A program made the position numbers and the translations under genes. Of a stretch of DNA of 64,000 nt, positions 22,001 to 33,227 are shown piece after piece. Below the pieces are notes generated by a model. That model had not been told where the DNA came from. It ran no database searches and was given only the letters and a program-made list of their open reading frames with translations. Within the stretch, counting starts at the first letter, position 1, and each line of letters starts with the position of its first letter. Origin of the DNA: Macrostomum hystrix (taxonomy: Eukaryota > Platyhelminthes > Macrostomidae); contig CATNEN010000010.1 of NCBI GenBank assembly GCA_950097015.1, positions 1,628,501-1,692,500 on the forward strand, read 5' to 3'.

Positions 22001-22628
22001 CCGGACATCTAAACACACACAGCCCAGTTGTCAGGCGGGACATCTAAACACACACAGCCCAGTTGTCAGGCCGGACATCTAAACACACACAGCCCAGTTG
22101 TCAGGCGGGACATCTAATCACACACAGCCCAGTTGTCAGGCGGGACATCTAAACACACAGCCCAGTTGTCAGGCCGGACATCTAAACACACAGCCCAGTT
22201 GTCAGGCCGGACATCTAATCACACACACGCCAATTCTCAGGGGAGACACCATCAGAAAATAAATGTGGAGGAAAATTTGTCTAAAACACCGAATCCGTTG
22301 CCAACAACACCGCCCAGGCGATCCGTACGTGAAGCTGTACCTGCTGTACAATGGCCAGCGCATCGCCAAGAAGAAGACCCACGTGAAGAAGCGCACCCTG
22401 AACCCGGTCTACAACGAGTCGTTCGTATTCGAGGTGCCGCCCAACGAGGGCCTCCACCAGCTGTCCCTGGAGCTGCTGGTGCTGGACTGGGACCGTGTCA
22501 CCAAGAACGAAGTGATCGGCCGCCTGGAGCTGGGCCTGTCCAAGGGCGACCTGGCGGACAAGCACTGGCAGGAGGTCATGAACTGCCCGCGAAAGCAGAT
22601 CGCCGAGTGGCACCGCTTGATGGAGTGA
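19089..22628 (+). CDS. SYT4: Synaptotagmin-4/11 type, four exons, 424 aa
   Basis: Exons 19089-19143, 19216-20000, 20133-20256 and 22318-22628 join in phases 1, 0 and 1 with GT-AG borders. The protein has a short luminal N-terminus ([12 protein letters not shown]), a membrane span at about 26-48 ([20 protein letters not shown]) followed by KRRREE, a Ser/Gln-rich linker, C2A at about 150-280 and C2B at about 281-424. C2A has HKVKTRVLR and [13 protein letters not shown]. In that last motif a Ser stands where calcium-binding synaptotagmins have an Asp, the hallmark of the Syt4/11 subfamily. C2B has [18 protein letters not shown]-like [17 protein letters not shown] and [13 protein letters not shown], and ends with the conserved [12 protein letters not shown]. 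The length equals that of vertebrate Syt4 (about 425). Members act in vesicle exocytosis and dense-core vesicle traffic. The stop codon lies in the first unit of an 8-bp array. Orthology within Syt4/11 is firm. Confidence 0.93.
20287..20345. repeat. Isolated copies of the 35-bp intron repeat, left end of Syt intron 3
   Basis: GGGACATCTAAACACACACA, then CAGCCCAGTTCTCAGGTGG and CACATCTACTCATC, correspond to about 1.5 units of the array at 21912-22240 in the same intron. They start 30 bp after the exon-3 donor. Confidence 0.8.
20350..21905. other. Unique middle of synaptotagmin intron 3
   Basis: About 1.55 kb lying between two blocks of the same 35-bp repeat. It is C-rich from 20860 to 21370 and has overlapping open frames without a recognisable product. 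It may be a later insertion into the array. Confidence 0.4.
21912..22240. repeat. 35-bp minisatellite in synaptotagmin intron 3, about 9.5 copies
   Basis: The unit is CCCAGTTGTCAGGCCGGACA plus TCTAAACACACACAG, with GGCGGG and AATCACAC variants and two shortened copies lacking an ACAC step. It ends 75 bp before the exon-4 acceptor. Confidence 0.94.
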
Positions 22629-23472
22629 TGGAGTGACGGAGTGATGGAGTGATGGAGTGATGGAGTGATGGAGTGATGGAGTGATGGAGTGACGGTGTGT
22701 TGGAGTGATGGAGTGATGGAGTGACGGAGTGATGGAGTGATGGAGTGACGGAGTGATGGAGTGATGGAGTGACGGAGTGACGGAGTGATGGAGTGATGGA
22801 GTGATGGAGTGATGGAGTGATGGAGTGACGTAGTGACGGAGTGATGGAGTGATGGAGTGATGGAGTGATGGAGTGACGGAGTGATGGAGTGATGGAGTGA
22901 TGGAGTGATGGAGTGATGGAGTGAAAGTGTTTTGGAGTGATGGAGTGATGGAGTGATGGAGTGATGGAGTGACGGTGTGTTGGAGTGATGGAGTGATGGA
23001 GTGATGGAGTGACGGAGTGATGGAGTGATGGAGTGACGGAGTGATGGAGTGACGGAGTGACGGAGTGATGGAGTGATGGAGTGATGGAGTGACGTAGTGA
23101 CGGAGTGATGGAGTGATGGAGTGATGGAGTGATGGAGTGACGGAGTGATGGAGTGATGGAGTGATGGAGTGATGGAGTGACGGAGTGACGGAGTGACGGA
23201 GTGATGGAGTGACGGAGTGACGGAGTGATGGAGTGATGGAGTGATGGAGTGATGGAGTGATGGAGTGACGGAGTGACGGAGTGATGGAGTGATGGAGTGA
23301 TGGAGTGACGGAGTGATGGAGTGACGGAGTGACGGAGTGACGGAGTGATGGAGTGATGGAGTGACGTAGTGACGGAGTGATGGAGTGATGGAGTGATGGA
23401 GTGATGGAGTGATGGAGTGACTGAGTGATGGAGTGATGATGGAACGATGGAGTGATGGAGTGATGGAGTGAC
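22616..23472. repeat. 8-bp minisatellite overlapping the synaptotagmin stop codon
   Basis: TGGAGTGA repeats about 105 times, with TGGAGTGACGGAGTGA alternation and rare TAGTGA, TGTGTTGG and AAAGTGTTT units. The last codons of the synaptotagmin (ATG GAG TGA) are the first copy. Confidence 0.96.
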
Positions 23473-24645
23473 GCTTATTTGAAAAGGATAAACTTTTATT
23501 TTACTGCAGTCTAAAATGAAAAACAGACCTCATATTTCATGCCGCACAAACTCGAAACTTTGTTGCCGATTTTTTAATTAATATGAGCGATCACTTTGGC
23601 AACACTAATAAACAATAGTAATTTTTCTTGAAGTTTGTCGTTTTTTCTGTGTCTCTTTCGTTCAAAATCAATTGAATTAGAATTGAATTGAATCACTAAT
23701 TGTCTTAGAAATCGCAGTTTTTAACAACTATTTTTGCATGATATTCATTTTACTGATTAAATATGCCCTTTTAGCTGTACCTTGCTGAAACCGGTTCGGA
23801 CAAAATTTGAGTTATTTTATTCTGTGCATCTCCTCTTGTTTTTTTCCTCTTATAAAACCCAGTTGATGTGAAATCCGATAATGTAATTGGCTTGCTGTGT
23901 CAGCCTCTTTAACTGGCTTACGTAGATTGTTCGCGCTTAATCAATATTTCCATATCGCTAATATGTTTCTGGTCGTGAGTGAATGGGCTCGCCCAGCAGC
24001 TACAAAGATCTGAGGATCTTGTGCGGTCCTTCACTCGCGACTTCCTTCGCCCAGATGTCACATCCTCAGATGATTATTTTAGCCACTACTCAAGTACTCA
24101 AGCGCATAGACTGTATACTGTATGCCGCAATTGAACACTGAGCTCATTATCGGCTTCGTCAGCGCTGGCTCCGGCCGCGCCAGACAAGCCACTGGCCGCA
24201 GACACATGTGATAACGTGTACAGAACTTCGCAATTCACTTATATTGCGCACGCGAATTTTGTTTGTTTGTTTGTTTATTTGTCCGTGTGTTTGTGCTTTT
24301 TTATTGCTCTCTTGTGTGTGTTCGTCAAAATGTTTCTATTTTCTTATTGACCATCGATTTGTTGTCCGATTTTCGAGTTTTTTAATTTAGAAAACCGCTT
24401 AATTGTGTTTCTGTTCCCGGGAAATGCTTGATGGTTCTATGCGACCCCAGAGGCGATCGTTCACCCGCAACTGGCACACTAATCTCTTTTATTTTCTATT
24501 CTGCACTGCTAAAATCACTACAGACTCAAAAACTCTCTAAAGAAAGTAAAAAAAATTATCTGCACGTGAGCAAAAGCGCCTCAGTTCCATTTTGTGTGAC
24601 ATCGAATTGAATCGCGTGTCTTGCGCTTACCTGACTTTCTGACTG
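23473..24645. other. Intergenic AT-rich region, no gene seen
   Basis: AT-rich unique DNA with short (TTTG)n near 24257-24280. It probably contains the 3' untranslated region or polyadenylation region of the synaptotagmin beyond the array. No gene is recognised. Confidence 0.45.
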
Positions 24646-24649
24646 GAAT

Positions 24650-26728
24650 CGGACCTGAACAGTCTAGAATCGGACCAGACTAGGCTGGAATCGAACCAGA
24701 CCATAAATAGAATCGGACCAGACCAGTCTAGAATCGGACCAGACTAGGCTGGAATCGAACCAGACCAGTCTAGAATCGAACCAGACCAGTCTAGAATCGA
24801 ACCAGACCAGTCTAGAATCGAACCAGACCAGTCTAGAATCGGACCAGACTAGGCTGGAATCGAACCAGACCATAAATAGAATCGAACCGGACCAGTCTAG
24901 AATCGGACCAGACAAGGCTAGAATCGGACCAGACAAGGCTAGAATCAGACCAGACCAGTCTAGAATCGGACCAGACCAGTCTAGAATCGGACCAGACAAG
25001 ACTAGAATTGGAACAGACAAGGCTAGAATCGGAACAGACAAGGCTAGAATCGGAACAGACAAGGCTAGAATCGGAACAGACAAGGCTAGAATCGGAACAG
25101 ACAAGGCTAGAATCGGAACAGACAAGGCTAGAATCGAACCAGACCAGTCTAGAATCGAACCAGACCAGTCTAGAATCGGACCAGACTAGGCTGGAATCGA
25201 ACCAGACCATAAATAGAATCGAACCAGACCAGTATAGAATCGGAACAGACCAGTCTAGAATCGAACCAGACCAGTCTAGAATCGGACCAGACTAGGCTGG
25301 AATCGAACCAGACCACAAATAGAATCGAACCAGACCAGTCTAGAATCGGAACAGACCAGTCTAGAATCGGACCAGACCAGTCTAGAATCGGAACAGACCA
25401 GTCTAGAATCGGAACAGACCAGTCTAGAATCGAACCAGACCAGTCTAGAATCGAACCAGACCAGTCTAGAATCGGACCAGACTAGGCTGGAATCGAACCA
25501 GACCATAAATAGAATCGAACCAGACCAGTATAGAATCGGAACAGACCAGTCTAGAATCGGACCAGACCAGTCTAGAATCGGAACAGACCAGTCTAGAATC
25601 GGAACAGACCAGTCTAGAATCGAACCAGACCAGTCTAGAATCGAACCAGACCAGTCTAGAATCGAACCAGACCAGTCTAGAATCGAACCAGACCAGTCTA
25701 GAATCGGACCAGACTAGGCTGGAATCGAACCAGACCATAAATAGAATCGAACCGGACCAGTCTAGAATCGGACCAGACAAGGCTAGAATCGGACCAGACA
25801 AGGCTAGAATCAGACCAGACCAGTCTAGAATCGGACCAGACCAGTCTAGAATCGGACCAGACAAGACTAGAATTGGAACAGACAAGGCTAGAATCGGAAC
25901 AGACAAGGCTAGAATCGGAACAGACAAGGCTAGAATCGGAACAGACAAGGCTAGAATCGGAACAGACAAGGCTAGAATCGGAACAGACAAGGCTAGAATC
26001 GAACCAGACCAGTCTAGAATCGAACCAGACCAGTCTAGAATCGGACCAGACTAGGCTGGAATCGAACCAGACCATAAATAGAATCGAACCAGACCAGTAT
26101 AGAATCGGAACAGACCAGTCTAGAATCGAACCAGACCAGTCTAGAATCGGACCAGACTAGGCTGGAATCGAACCAGACCACAAATAGAATCGAACCAGAC
26201 CAGTCTAGAATCGGAACAGACCAGTCTAGAATCGGACCAGACCAGTCTAGAATCGGAACAGACCAGTCTAGAATCGGAACAGACCAGTCTAGAATCGAAC
26301 CAGACCAGTCTAGAATCGAACCAGACCAGTCTAGAATCGGACCAGACTAGGCTGGAATCGAACCAGACCATAAATAGAATCGAACCAGACCAGTATAGAA
26401 TCGGAACAGACCAGTCTAGAATCGGACCAGACCAGTCTAGAATCGGAACAGACCAGTCTAGAATCGGAACAGACCAGTCTAGAATCGAACCAGACCAGTC
26501 TAGAATCGAACCAGACCAGTCTAGAATCGGACCAGACTAGGCTGGAATCGAACCAGACCAGTCTAGAATCGGAACAGACCAGTCTAGAATCGGACCAGAC
26601 CAGTCTAGAATCGGAACAGACCAGTCTAGAATCGGACCAGACCAGTCTAGAATCGAACCAGACCAGTCTAGAATAGAACCAGACCAGTCTAGAATAGAAC
26701 CAGACCAGTCTAGAATCGGACCAGACCA
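24650..26728. repeat. 21-bp minisatellite with an 865-bp higher-order repeat, about 100 copies
   Basis: Unit types include GAATCGGACCAGACCAGTCTA, GAATCGAACCAGACCAGTCT and GAATCGGAACAGACAAGGCT, with spacer ACCATAAATA. The segment 24833-25506 recurs at 25698-26371 in the same order, so an 865-bp block was duplicated in tandem. Long open frames arise in several frames on both strands and are not genes. Confidence 0.96.
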
Positions 26729-27500
26729 GGAACATCTGTGTGTGCCGGGCGGTACAGTGCAGCGAATCTTTCAGCGCAGCTACAAGAAGCAAGCAATTTA
26801 TTTCCTGCATCTCACTCCGAGAAAGATTTCGTGAGCATTTGCCAGCCCGCTTGCCGTCTGTGTCGCCCACGCAGTTCAGGCCTGAGCCCATCTGAGCCAT
26901 CTGCTTATCCTACTGCTCGCCTGCTCCTGACTGGACAGGCAGGGAGAGTCCGACTGCACAGCAGTAGCTTGCGTGTTGAGAAGGCCCGCTGCAAATTAGG
27001 CCTACTTGAGACGCAATATTTGTGCTCAAAGCCTCCGCCGCTGCAGCAGCTGCGCCCCACTTGCGCCAGTGATTAATTGTCCCAGCCGGCCTCATCTCTG
27101 CTGCCATCTCCAGGGCTCTCAACAGCTGAGAGGCCTCTGCAGTTGCGAACCACTTCATCACCTTCTGGCAAATGGCCCTTCCGTGAGCGGCGCGAAAGGC
27201 CATGTTGCCGCCCAGAATGCAGACAAGATGAAATGAAAATATACTCGTATTTTCTTCTGATTTTCTAATAGTCGCTGGAAATAAGAGCAATCAAATCCCA
27301 ACCGTACTACTATTACAGGCGCGTGAGTAGTGCGCACTGCAGACTGTTGTCGCACTGATTTGACCCTCTCTGACTGGCTGGGAGGTGCCGGGAGGCGAGA
27401 GGCAGAGGAGGTGGACGGCAATTTAAGAATGTTAGAGCTGGCCCAAGGGTCCGGAAGGAGCCTCCCTTAGCCTGAACCCGCCATCCCTGCGAATGCTAGC
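26729..27500. other. 5' flank of the LRR gene, no other gene seen
   Basis: Unique mixed-composition sequence between the array and the start codon at 27501. Overlapping open frames on both strands carry no family signal. The promoter should lie here; no clear TATA box is visible near the start. Confidence 0.4.
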
Positions 27501-30500
27501 ATGGCAGAAACGAATTCCTCATCTGTATTGCTGCTGCTGCTGCTGATTTTCCCAGCGCACAGCCGGGTGCACCACCGGCCCGGCCTCGCCTGCGTTGCCA
27601 GTTCGGACGTGGGCGCTCTCAGCTGCCGGGTTACCGACGCCAAGCTGACGAACGCCTTCGAAGGCCTCGGCTCCATCCTGAGAAGTTTGCGGTCGCTGGG
27701 AACTGGCCGATTCGACAGCCTGCACCTGCGCGTGGAGGCACCGACGACGGCCCGCCTTGTGTCGGGCGATTTGAATCGAGTCGCAGCGACGATACAGCAG
27801 CCGATTCACCGACTGGTCCTTCAAAGCCGGCGCGGCCTCACGCTCGGACCCTGCAGCCTGACGGCCTCGCAAACTGAGGCTGACGCCAGTGAAAAAGGCC
27901 CTCAGGAGCTCGTCCTGTCGTCGGTGACGTCCGGTCTGGGGGTCGCCTTCTGCCAGCAGCCGCGGCGGCTGCGAAGGCTCGATCTTGTGGCTTCCGATCC
28001 TACCGCTGATGCCACTGACGAAAGCGGGAGCTCCAGGACAGTGTGCCACGGTCTGGCGAGCTTCCTGACGACGGCACTGCCCAGCCTGGAGACGCTGCAG
28101 CTGCGGGTGCCGGCCGCCTGCCCGGCCGCTGATCTGAGCATCGTGGGAGCCGGAGCGGCGCCTCTGCTGATCGACCTGGCCCTGACGCTGACGGGCGACT
28201 CGACGGAGCGGGCGGAGCAGGGCCGGCTGCGGTTCGTTGGCCTGCCGAGGTTGAGCAGCCTGCGGCTTAGTATGACCACGCCCTGCACTGGCGGCTTCGC
28301 GTTCGGCCCCGGCGCCTTCTCGGATCTGACCAACCTGAGCAGAGTTTATGTGAAGGTCATGGCGACGGGAGCCGGCGGTGAGGCGATAGCGATGTTTTGT
28401 ATTGGGAAATATATAGAATATGATAAAATATATGAGAATATATATATATTCGGGAGATAGATGTGGAGGCAGATGATGAGGTAGATGATACTCACGAGAC
28501 CCCTTAATCTCCGATGCGCTTCCGCAGCTGATGGCCACTGCACCCTGCTGGCCCCGGACGCATTCGCCGCAAACTCGTCCGCGGTGCGAGACCTGAGCAT
28601 CATGGTGGGCGCCAGGCCACGAGTGACAGATGCCGGTGGCGGCCTTCGCCTCAGCCTGACTGGCGGCAATGCCCAGCTGCTGCGGTGCCTGCCGTCTGCC
28701 GGCTGCCAAGAGCAGCGGATTCGCCTGCGGTCGTTCTGCCGCTTCCAGCTGCTGCTGCCGCCAGGGCTGGCGTTTGCCGAGAACGCCACGGACGTCCGGC
28801 TGGCCGTGTGCCGGCCGACCTGGCGCAGCCTGCTGCAGCTGATGTCGCGAAGGCCCGGCCGGCGTCTGCGGTCGCTGGTGGTCGAGCCACCTCCGGGCTG
28901 GGGCCGGCCGAACCTGGCGATTCCGAGGGTTGACGACGTCGACGATAGCGACGGAGGTGTTTGCAGCGGGCCGGACGAGCCGCCAGAGGAGGCGCTTGAC
29001 ATTCGATCGGCTCTGGCTGCTGCGGCTGCCAAAGGCGACGAGTCGCAGCAGCCGCAGCTGCGAGTTTTTTCGCTCTGGGCCGAGCTCTGCGTCTGCTCCA
29101 ACGACTCCGAGGCCATGCGGGTGCCCGCAGTGCCCACGAACACATCGGTGCTGCTGACCTGCGCCAACTTGGACGAGGATCGGTCGATGACGAGTGGCCC
29201 CGAGGTGGCCGAAGCCTGCGCCCGGATAAGTCTCGCCAACTACGCTGCCGCCGTCAGCGCCAACGGCAGCGGCAGCAGCTGTACAGTCTACTTGGGCGTC
29301 AAATTATCCTGCTCAGCCGGACCGAACTTTGACCTGCTGTTGCAGCCGCTGCCACCGGCAACGCGCCATTTCGATCTCCGGTTTGGCGGCGTTGCGGACG
29401 ATTACGAAGACGATAGTGACAATGAAGAAGACGACGCCCCAGAAGCTCGGTACAATTCTACGGAAATCAACGACACGGAAGCAGCAGAGCTGGATGCGGT
29501 TCTGACAACTCCGGCAGCAACTAAGGGCGGCGGGGTTCGACTGGTGCGCGGCGGCTTTCTGCGACAGGCGGCCGACCTGCGCAGCCTCGTGCTTATGGGC
29601 GGCAGCGGCTCCGACTGCCGGCGAGGCATCGCCGCAATCGAGGACGGCGCGCTGGACGGCGCAGCCGATCTGGAGCACCTGGCGCTACGCGGCCACCCCA
29701 TTGAGCGCCTGGGCACGGGGGCCTTTGCCGGCCTGCGCCGCCTGCAGTCGCTCGACCTGCGCTTTAACTGCCGGCTGAAGCGGCTCAACCCAGCCTCGCT
29801 GACGCCAGTGCTGCCAAGCCTGCAGCAGCTTCAACTGCCAGTGCCTCTGGCGCATGGCGCGCTGACCGGTGCCCTGCGGCTGCGCCACCTGGAGTTGGCG
29901 CTGATGCGGCGCGACCGGCCGGTCTGGACCATCCCGACTGGCTCCGTGTCCGACCTGCCTGCCCTGCGCTCCCTGGCGGTGGTAGTAGGCTACCCCTACC
30001 GCACCCTGCGCCTCGGCCGCGGCTCCGTGACAAACTTGCCGTCGCTTCGCTCCCTGGTGCTCCGCGTGATCACCCACGGCGGCGGCCACACTGTGCTGGC
30101 CCCGGCCGCCTTCGCCAACCTGTCCGGCAACGTGCGTCACATTGTGCTCGACGGCGTTGATCTCAGTGGCGTGCGGCCCGACGGTAAGAACTTCGGCGCC
30201 GATCAGCTGATCGAGCTGACTCGCCTGGATGAATCGGCCAGCAATGCGACTGAAGAGGCCGAAGACGACGAAATCAAAGCCGGCTTTGAGGCCGCCGACC
30301 AGGCGCTGCACATCGAGCTGCTGATACCACCGTGGGAGACGCCACGCCAAGCGCTGTGTCGATTCCTACCAGGCCAGCCGGTGGCCTCCACAAAGAGCTT
30401 GGCGCTGCGGCTGGCGCAGCGGCCGTGCAACAGGAACTCCAGCCTGGAGCTGGCGCAGCTGGTCCACCTGCTGGCCGCCTTCCCGCAGCTGCGCCGCTTC

Positions 30501-30827
30501 TCCCTTTCCGGCTGTTTCGGCCTGGCGGCTGACGCGTCGGCGAACACCGCGACTCTGGCCAATGCTGCGCTGGCGGCTGCGCCGCGGCTTGAGTGGTTAG
30601 ACGCAACTGCTGCCGCCGAGGCCTGCCAGCGCTTCGGTGAGGTCACCGAGACTCGACATGACGGGCTGCGGATCTCGCTGATCTGCGAGTGGCCCCGGAA
30701 TGCACTGCTGCAGTCGGACTCGCCGAATAGCGGCTTCGGGCTGCCCGGTGGGCCAACGAGCGTCAGCCTGTCAGCGGCGGGGTTGTTGACGGTCGCACTG
30801 GTGTGGTTGTCTGGTCAAGCTGTCTGA
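27501..30827 (+). CDS. Secreted or surface-anchored leucine-rich repeat protein, two exons, 1058 aa
   Basis: Exon 1 (27501-28377) starts MAETNSSS and a leucine run, LLLLLLIF, that forms a signal peptide ending near AHS. A 150-bp AT-rich intron with a GTGAGG donor and a CCGCAG acceptor joins in phase 1 to exon 2 (28528-30827). Degenerate leucine-rich repeats run through both parts: LRSLRSLGTGRFDSLHLRV, LEHLALRGHPIERLGTGAFA, LRRLQSLDLRFN and LRSLAVVVGYPYRTL. An acidic stretch EDDSDNEEDDAPEA sits between repeats, and several N-glycosylation sequons are present (NSS, NATD, NGS). Scattered Cys pairs and a hydrophobic C-terminus (SLSAAGLLTVALVWL) suggest a GPI signal or a membrane anchor with no cytoplasmic tail. 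The body resembles Toll/slit-type LRR ectodomains only in general. There is no TIR, Ig or kinase domain, so ligand and role are unknown. Codon use is strongly GC-biased. Confidence 0.8.
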
Positions 30828-30929
30828 AACTTCCTTTTCCTTGATTTTGCTTTTCTAACCATTTTAAATGCAAATATTGCTCGAATTCCCAGTTAAAGTT
30901 AAGTCCAACAAAACTGATAATTTGAGATT
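30828..30929. other. 3' flank of the LRR gene
   Basis: AT-rich sequence directly after the stop codon. I see no AATAAA signal. Confidence 0.35.
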
Positions 30930-31060
30930 GCTTAGAGGTCAGGGGTTCGAATTCGCATGTGGGCTACGTGACTTTGGTCTGCAACTACAGGCCAAAAATT
31001 TAGCCCTAAAGAGCGAACTCGTCAACCAGGGCAGATGAGACTTCGTGTGAGCGATTCGCG
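30930..31060 (+). mobile_element. Decayed tRNA-derived SINE
   Basis: A B-box-like GGGGTTCGAATTCGC is followed by CTACAGGCC, AGCCCTAAAGAGC, and CAGGGCAGATGAGACTTCGT then GTGAGCG. The last part parallels CAGGGCAGATGTACACACTT in the intact SINEs. The rest is diverged. Confidence 0.5.
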
Positions 31061-31930
31061 ATGCCGAAAGCTTCGAGGCTGCCGATGCCGATCAATGCGA
31101 CTTTGAAATTTTAATCTTTGTGATCATGTCTTTTCAGGTTTTTTTGCTTCCTGTTTCGCCCTAAAACTTCGGGGCACTCGCCCCGGACTGGGTTCATTTT
31201 TATTAGCTCAGCTTTACATGCCTCTTATTTAGTGTCATCAGTCAACGAAATGTTATGCAGCGTCGCTTTTTCTGCCCTTAACTATTTTTGCTTTATTTAG
31301 TCCCAGTCTCATCCTTCCCATTCTTCTTCTTATTTTCATTCCCATAGGCTTCTTTTTTCCGTTCTTGCACCGGCATTATTGTGCAAACCCCAGCGCTAGA
31401 TGTGCTCACCTGTAGTTCAATAACATATAACATATAGGAGACTGAATATAGCGCTTAAGAATTATGGATCTGTGGAAGTTTTCTTATCGGCCTTTTGCAG
31501 TGCCGACGACCGAACGAAATTATATTGTTTAATCAGCTTGAGCCAACGAGCAAGAAGCGGAGATCATGCAGAAAATTAATTCCCTAATAATTTGGATCCA
31601 CCAATTATACGCGAGCGTATTAGCTCCTTTGGGATTGGGCTGGCGAAAGGGTCGCGAGATACAAATGCAAATGCGATGAATTACCCCAACCTCGTCTTAG
31701 TCTTCTTCACTTGCCGTTCCAAGGCAATTCAAGATGCAAATTTTAGGCCCACAAAACGGCCGCCGGCCGACACAAGCGAAGAAATGGCTAGAGGTTTCAA
31801 AGTCTAACCTGACCGTATGCTGTACTATCGATAAGGCGAGGCCGGGACACATCTGACTGCACTTTAACAAAACGGATAACAGTTGTGGACTCACAATACC
31901 CAGGCCATAGCTGTTTTGCTCGGCACTACA
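31061..31930. other. Intergenic, no gene seen
   Basis: T-rich unique sequence with no supportable open frame. It may contain further decayed retrotransposon sequence ahead of the LINE remnant. Confidence 0.4.
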
Positions 31931-31939
31931 GCAACCATC

Positions 31940-32176
31940 AAGGTAAAATCAGCAATGAAGAATGCCCATTCTGCCTCTGCGCTGAATCGACATGGAAAGG
32001 AAATTCGCACCCTCATCCTGACCCTTACGGGCCGTGGCTACCTCTCCAGATATTGCTTCCTCTGGGGCGACCTCGACAGTGAACTCTGCCCCTTTTGCGA
32101 GTACGACAACGAAGATGCTGAGCACTTTGTCTGTGACTTGGCCCAAACCCTGACCTCTTCGATGTTTCAGACCTGA
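31940..32176 (+). pseudogene. 3'-end remnant of a non-LTR retrotransposon ORF
   Basis: A short open stretch encodes LTGRGYLSRYCFLWGDLD and then a Cys-rich motif, CPFCEYDNEDAEHFVCDL (C-x2-C-x7-H-x3-C-like). This pattern ends the ORF2 protein of R1/jockey-type LINEs, after the reverse transcriptase and RNase H regions. The upstream protein is frameshifted or absent and the frame closes soon after at 32176. A degraded fragment, not an active element. Confidence 0.55.
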
Positions 32177-33227
32177 AAACCTGTCAGCTCGTCCGCTAAC
32201 TAAATTAAGGCTACCAGGCGTGCTACGTTCCACCACCAGGACTCTCCGAAGGAGGACCGCGCTGCGGCTGTCAGTTCTGGCTGCCAATGGTAGCCATTGA
32301 CTAGCAAAACAGGTGGCGGTGCCTCTCCGCGCACTAACAGATTTCACAATTTACGTCGTATCAGCCAGGCCAAAGTGCAAAGTCAACTAACTTTGCAGAG
32401 GGAAGCATTTGTTAATGAATCCCGCTGCGCCAAATTAACGCGGGAGTCGCTGAGGCACTCATTGGCGCACATTCAAATTTGGAATGACCGCGCTGGATAA
32501 GCAAACAGTGGCTGTGGCGCCAACTGGTTCAGAAGCCGGGCGGAAGAGGGAGGGCAGCAGGCACAGCTGACACACCCAGTGGTGCCGCCACGGAGTTTGT
32601 TTTCTCAAGAAGGCCGACCAAACGATTCGCTACCTGGATTAGCAGAATCAAGCTGGGCCGTTGTGATGCACTGCGGACATCCTCAGAGACAGCTTGCCAA
32701 CTTGATGGCGAAGCGAAACCAGAGACTCACTAGTGCCGCCGGCGCATTTGTTAGTCTGTTATGCTTTCATTTGCGACCGGCCATCAGTGGCGCCGCTGTT
32801 ACTTGGCCGTGTATTCTTTGTCAGCCTCTCCAATTCTGTTGCGTTTTTAGGACCGTTTGCATTTTCTCCCATGGAAACCGATTCAAATTGATTTAGCATG
32901 CCAAATAAAACATACTGCCGAACGGATTTTCAAGCTCTTTGAATCTAAAAATAGAACGCGTAGCTGCGGGGCTTGTTCGGCCAGACATGTCTGAGGGCCT
33001 GGCAGGGACTTAGGAATTGTGAACTACTAAATTCTCCTCCTTATTACTCTATTCCTGCGCTGAGCAAAGGACTGATGGCAGTCGATGAGCAGAGGCTCAA
33101 TTATTAGCCTGGCTGGGCTAGCCAAGTGCTCTTTTCAGGGCCGCGTAAAGTACGCTCGAAACATGCGCTCTAAAGGGTGAAAATGAGGAAGGAGAGGTCC
33201 ACTGAGGGAGCTCAGGGATCGGATGAA
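32177..33227. other. Intergenic, no gene seen
   Basis: Unique sequence. Some of it may be the 3' untranslated part of the LINE remnant. Short open frames at 32297-32896 have no recognisable product. Confidence 0.4.

Noticed and set aside
27519-28709. 396-codon minus-strand frame opposite the LRR gene
   Set aside because: It runs across the intron and both exons of the real gene; it is a shadow of GC-rich codons.
28651-30646. Other minus-strand frames opposite the LRR gene
   Set aside because: Arg/Ala-rich composition typical of antisense to GC-rich coding sequence, with no domain.
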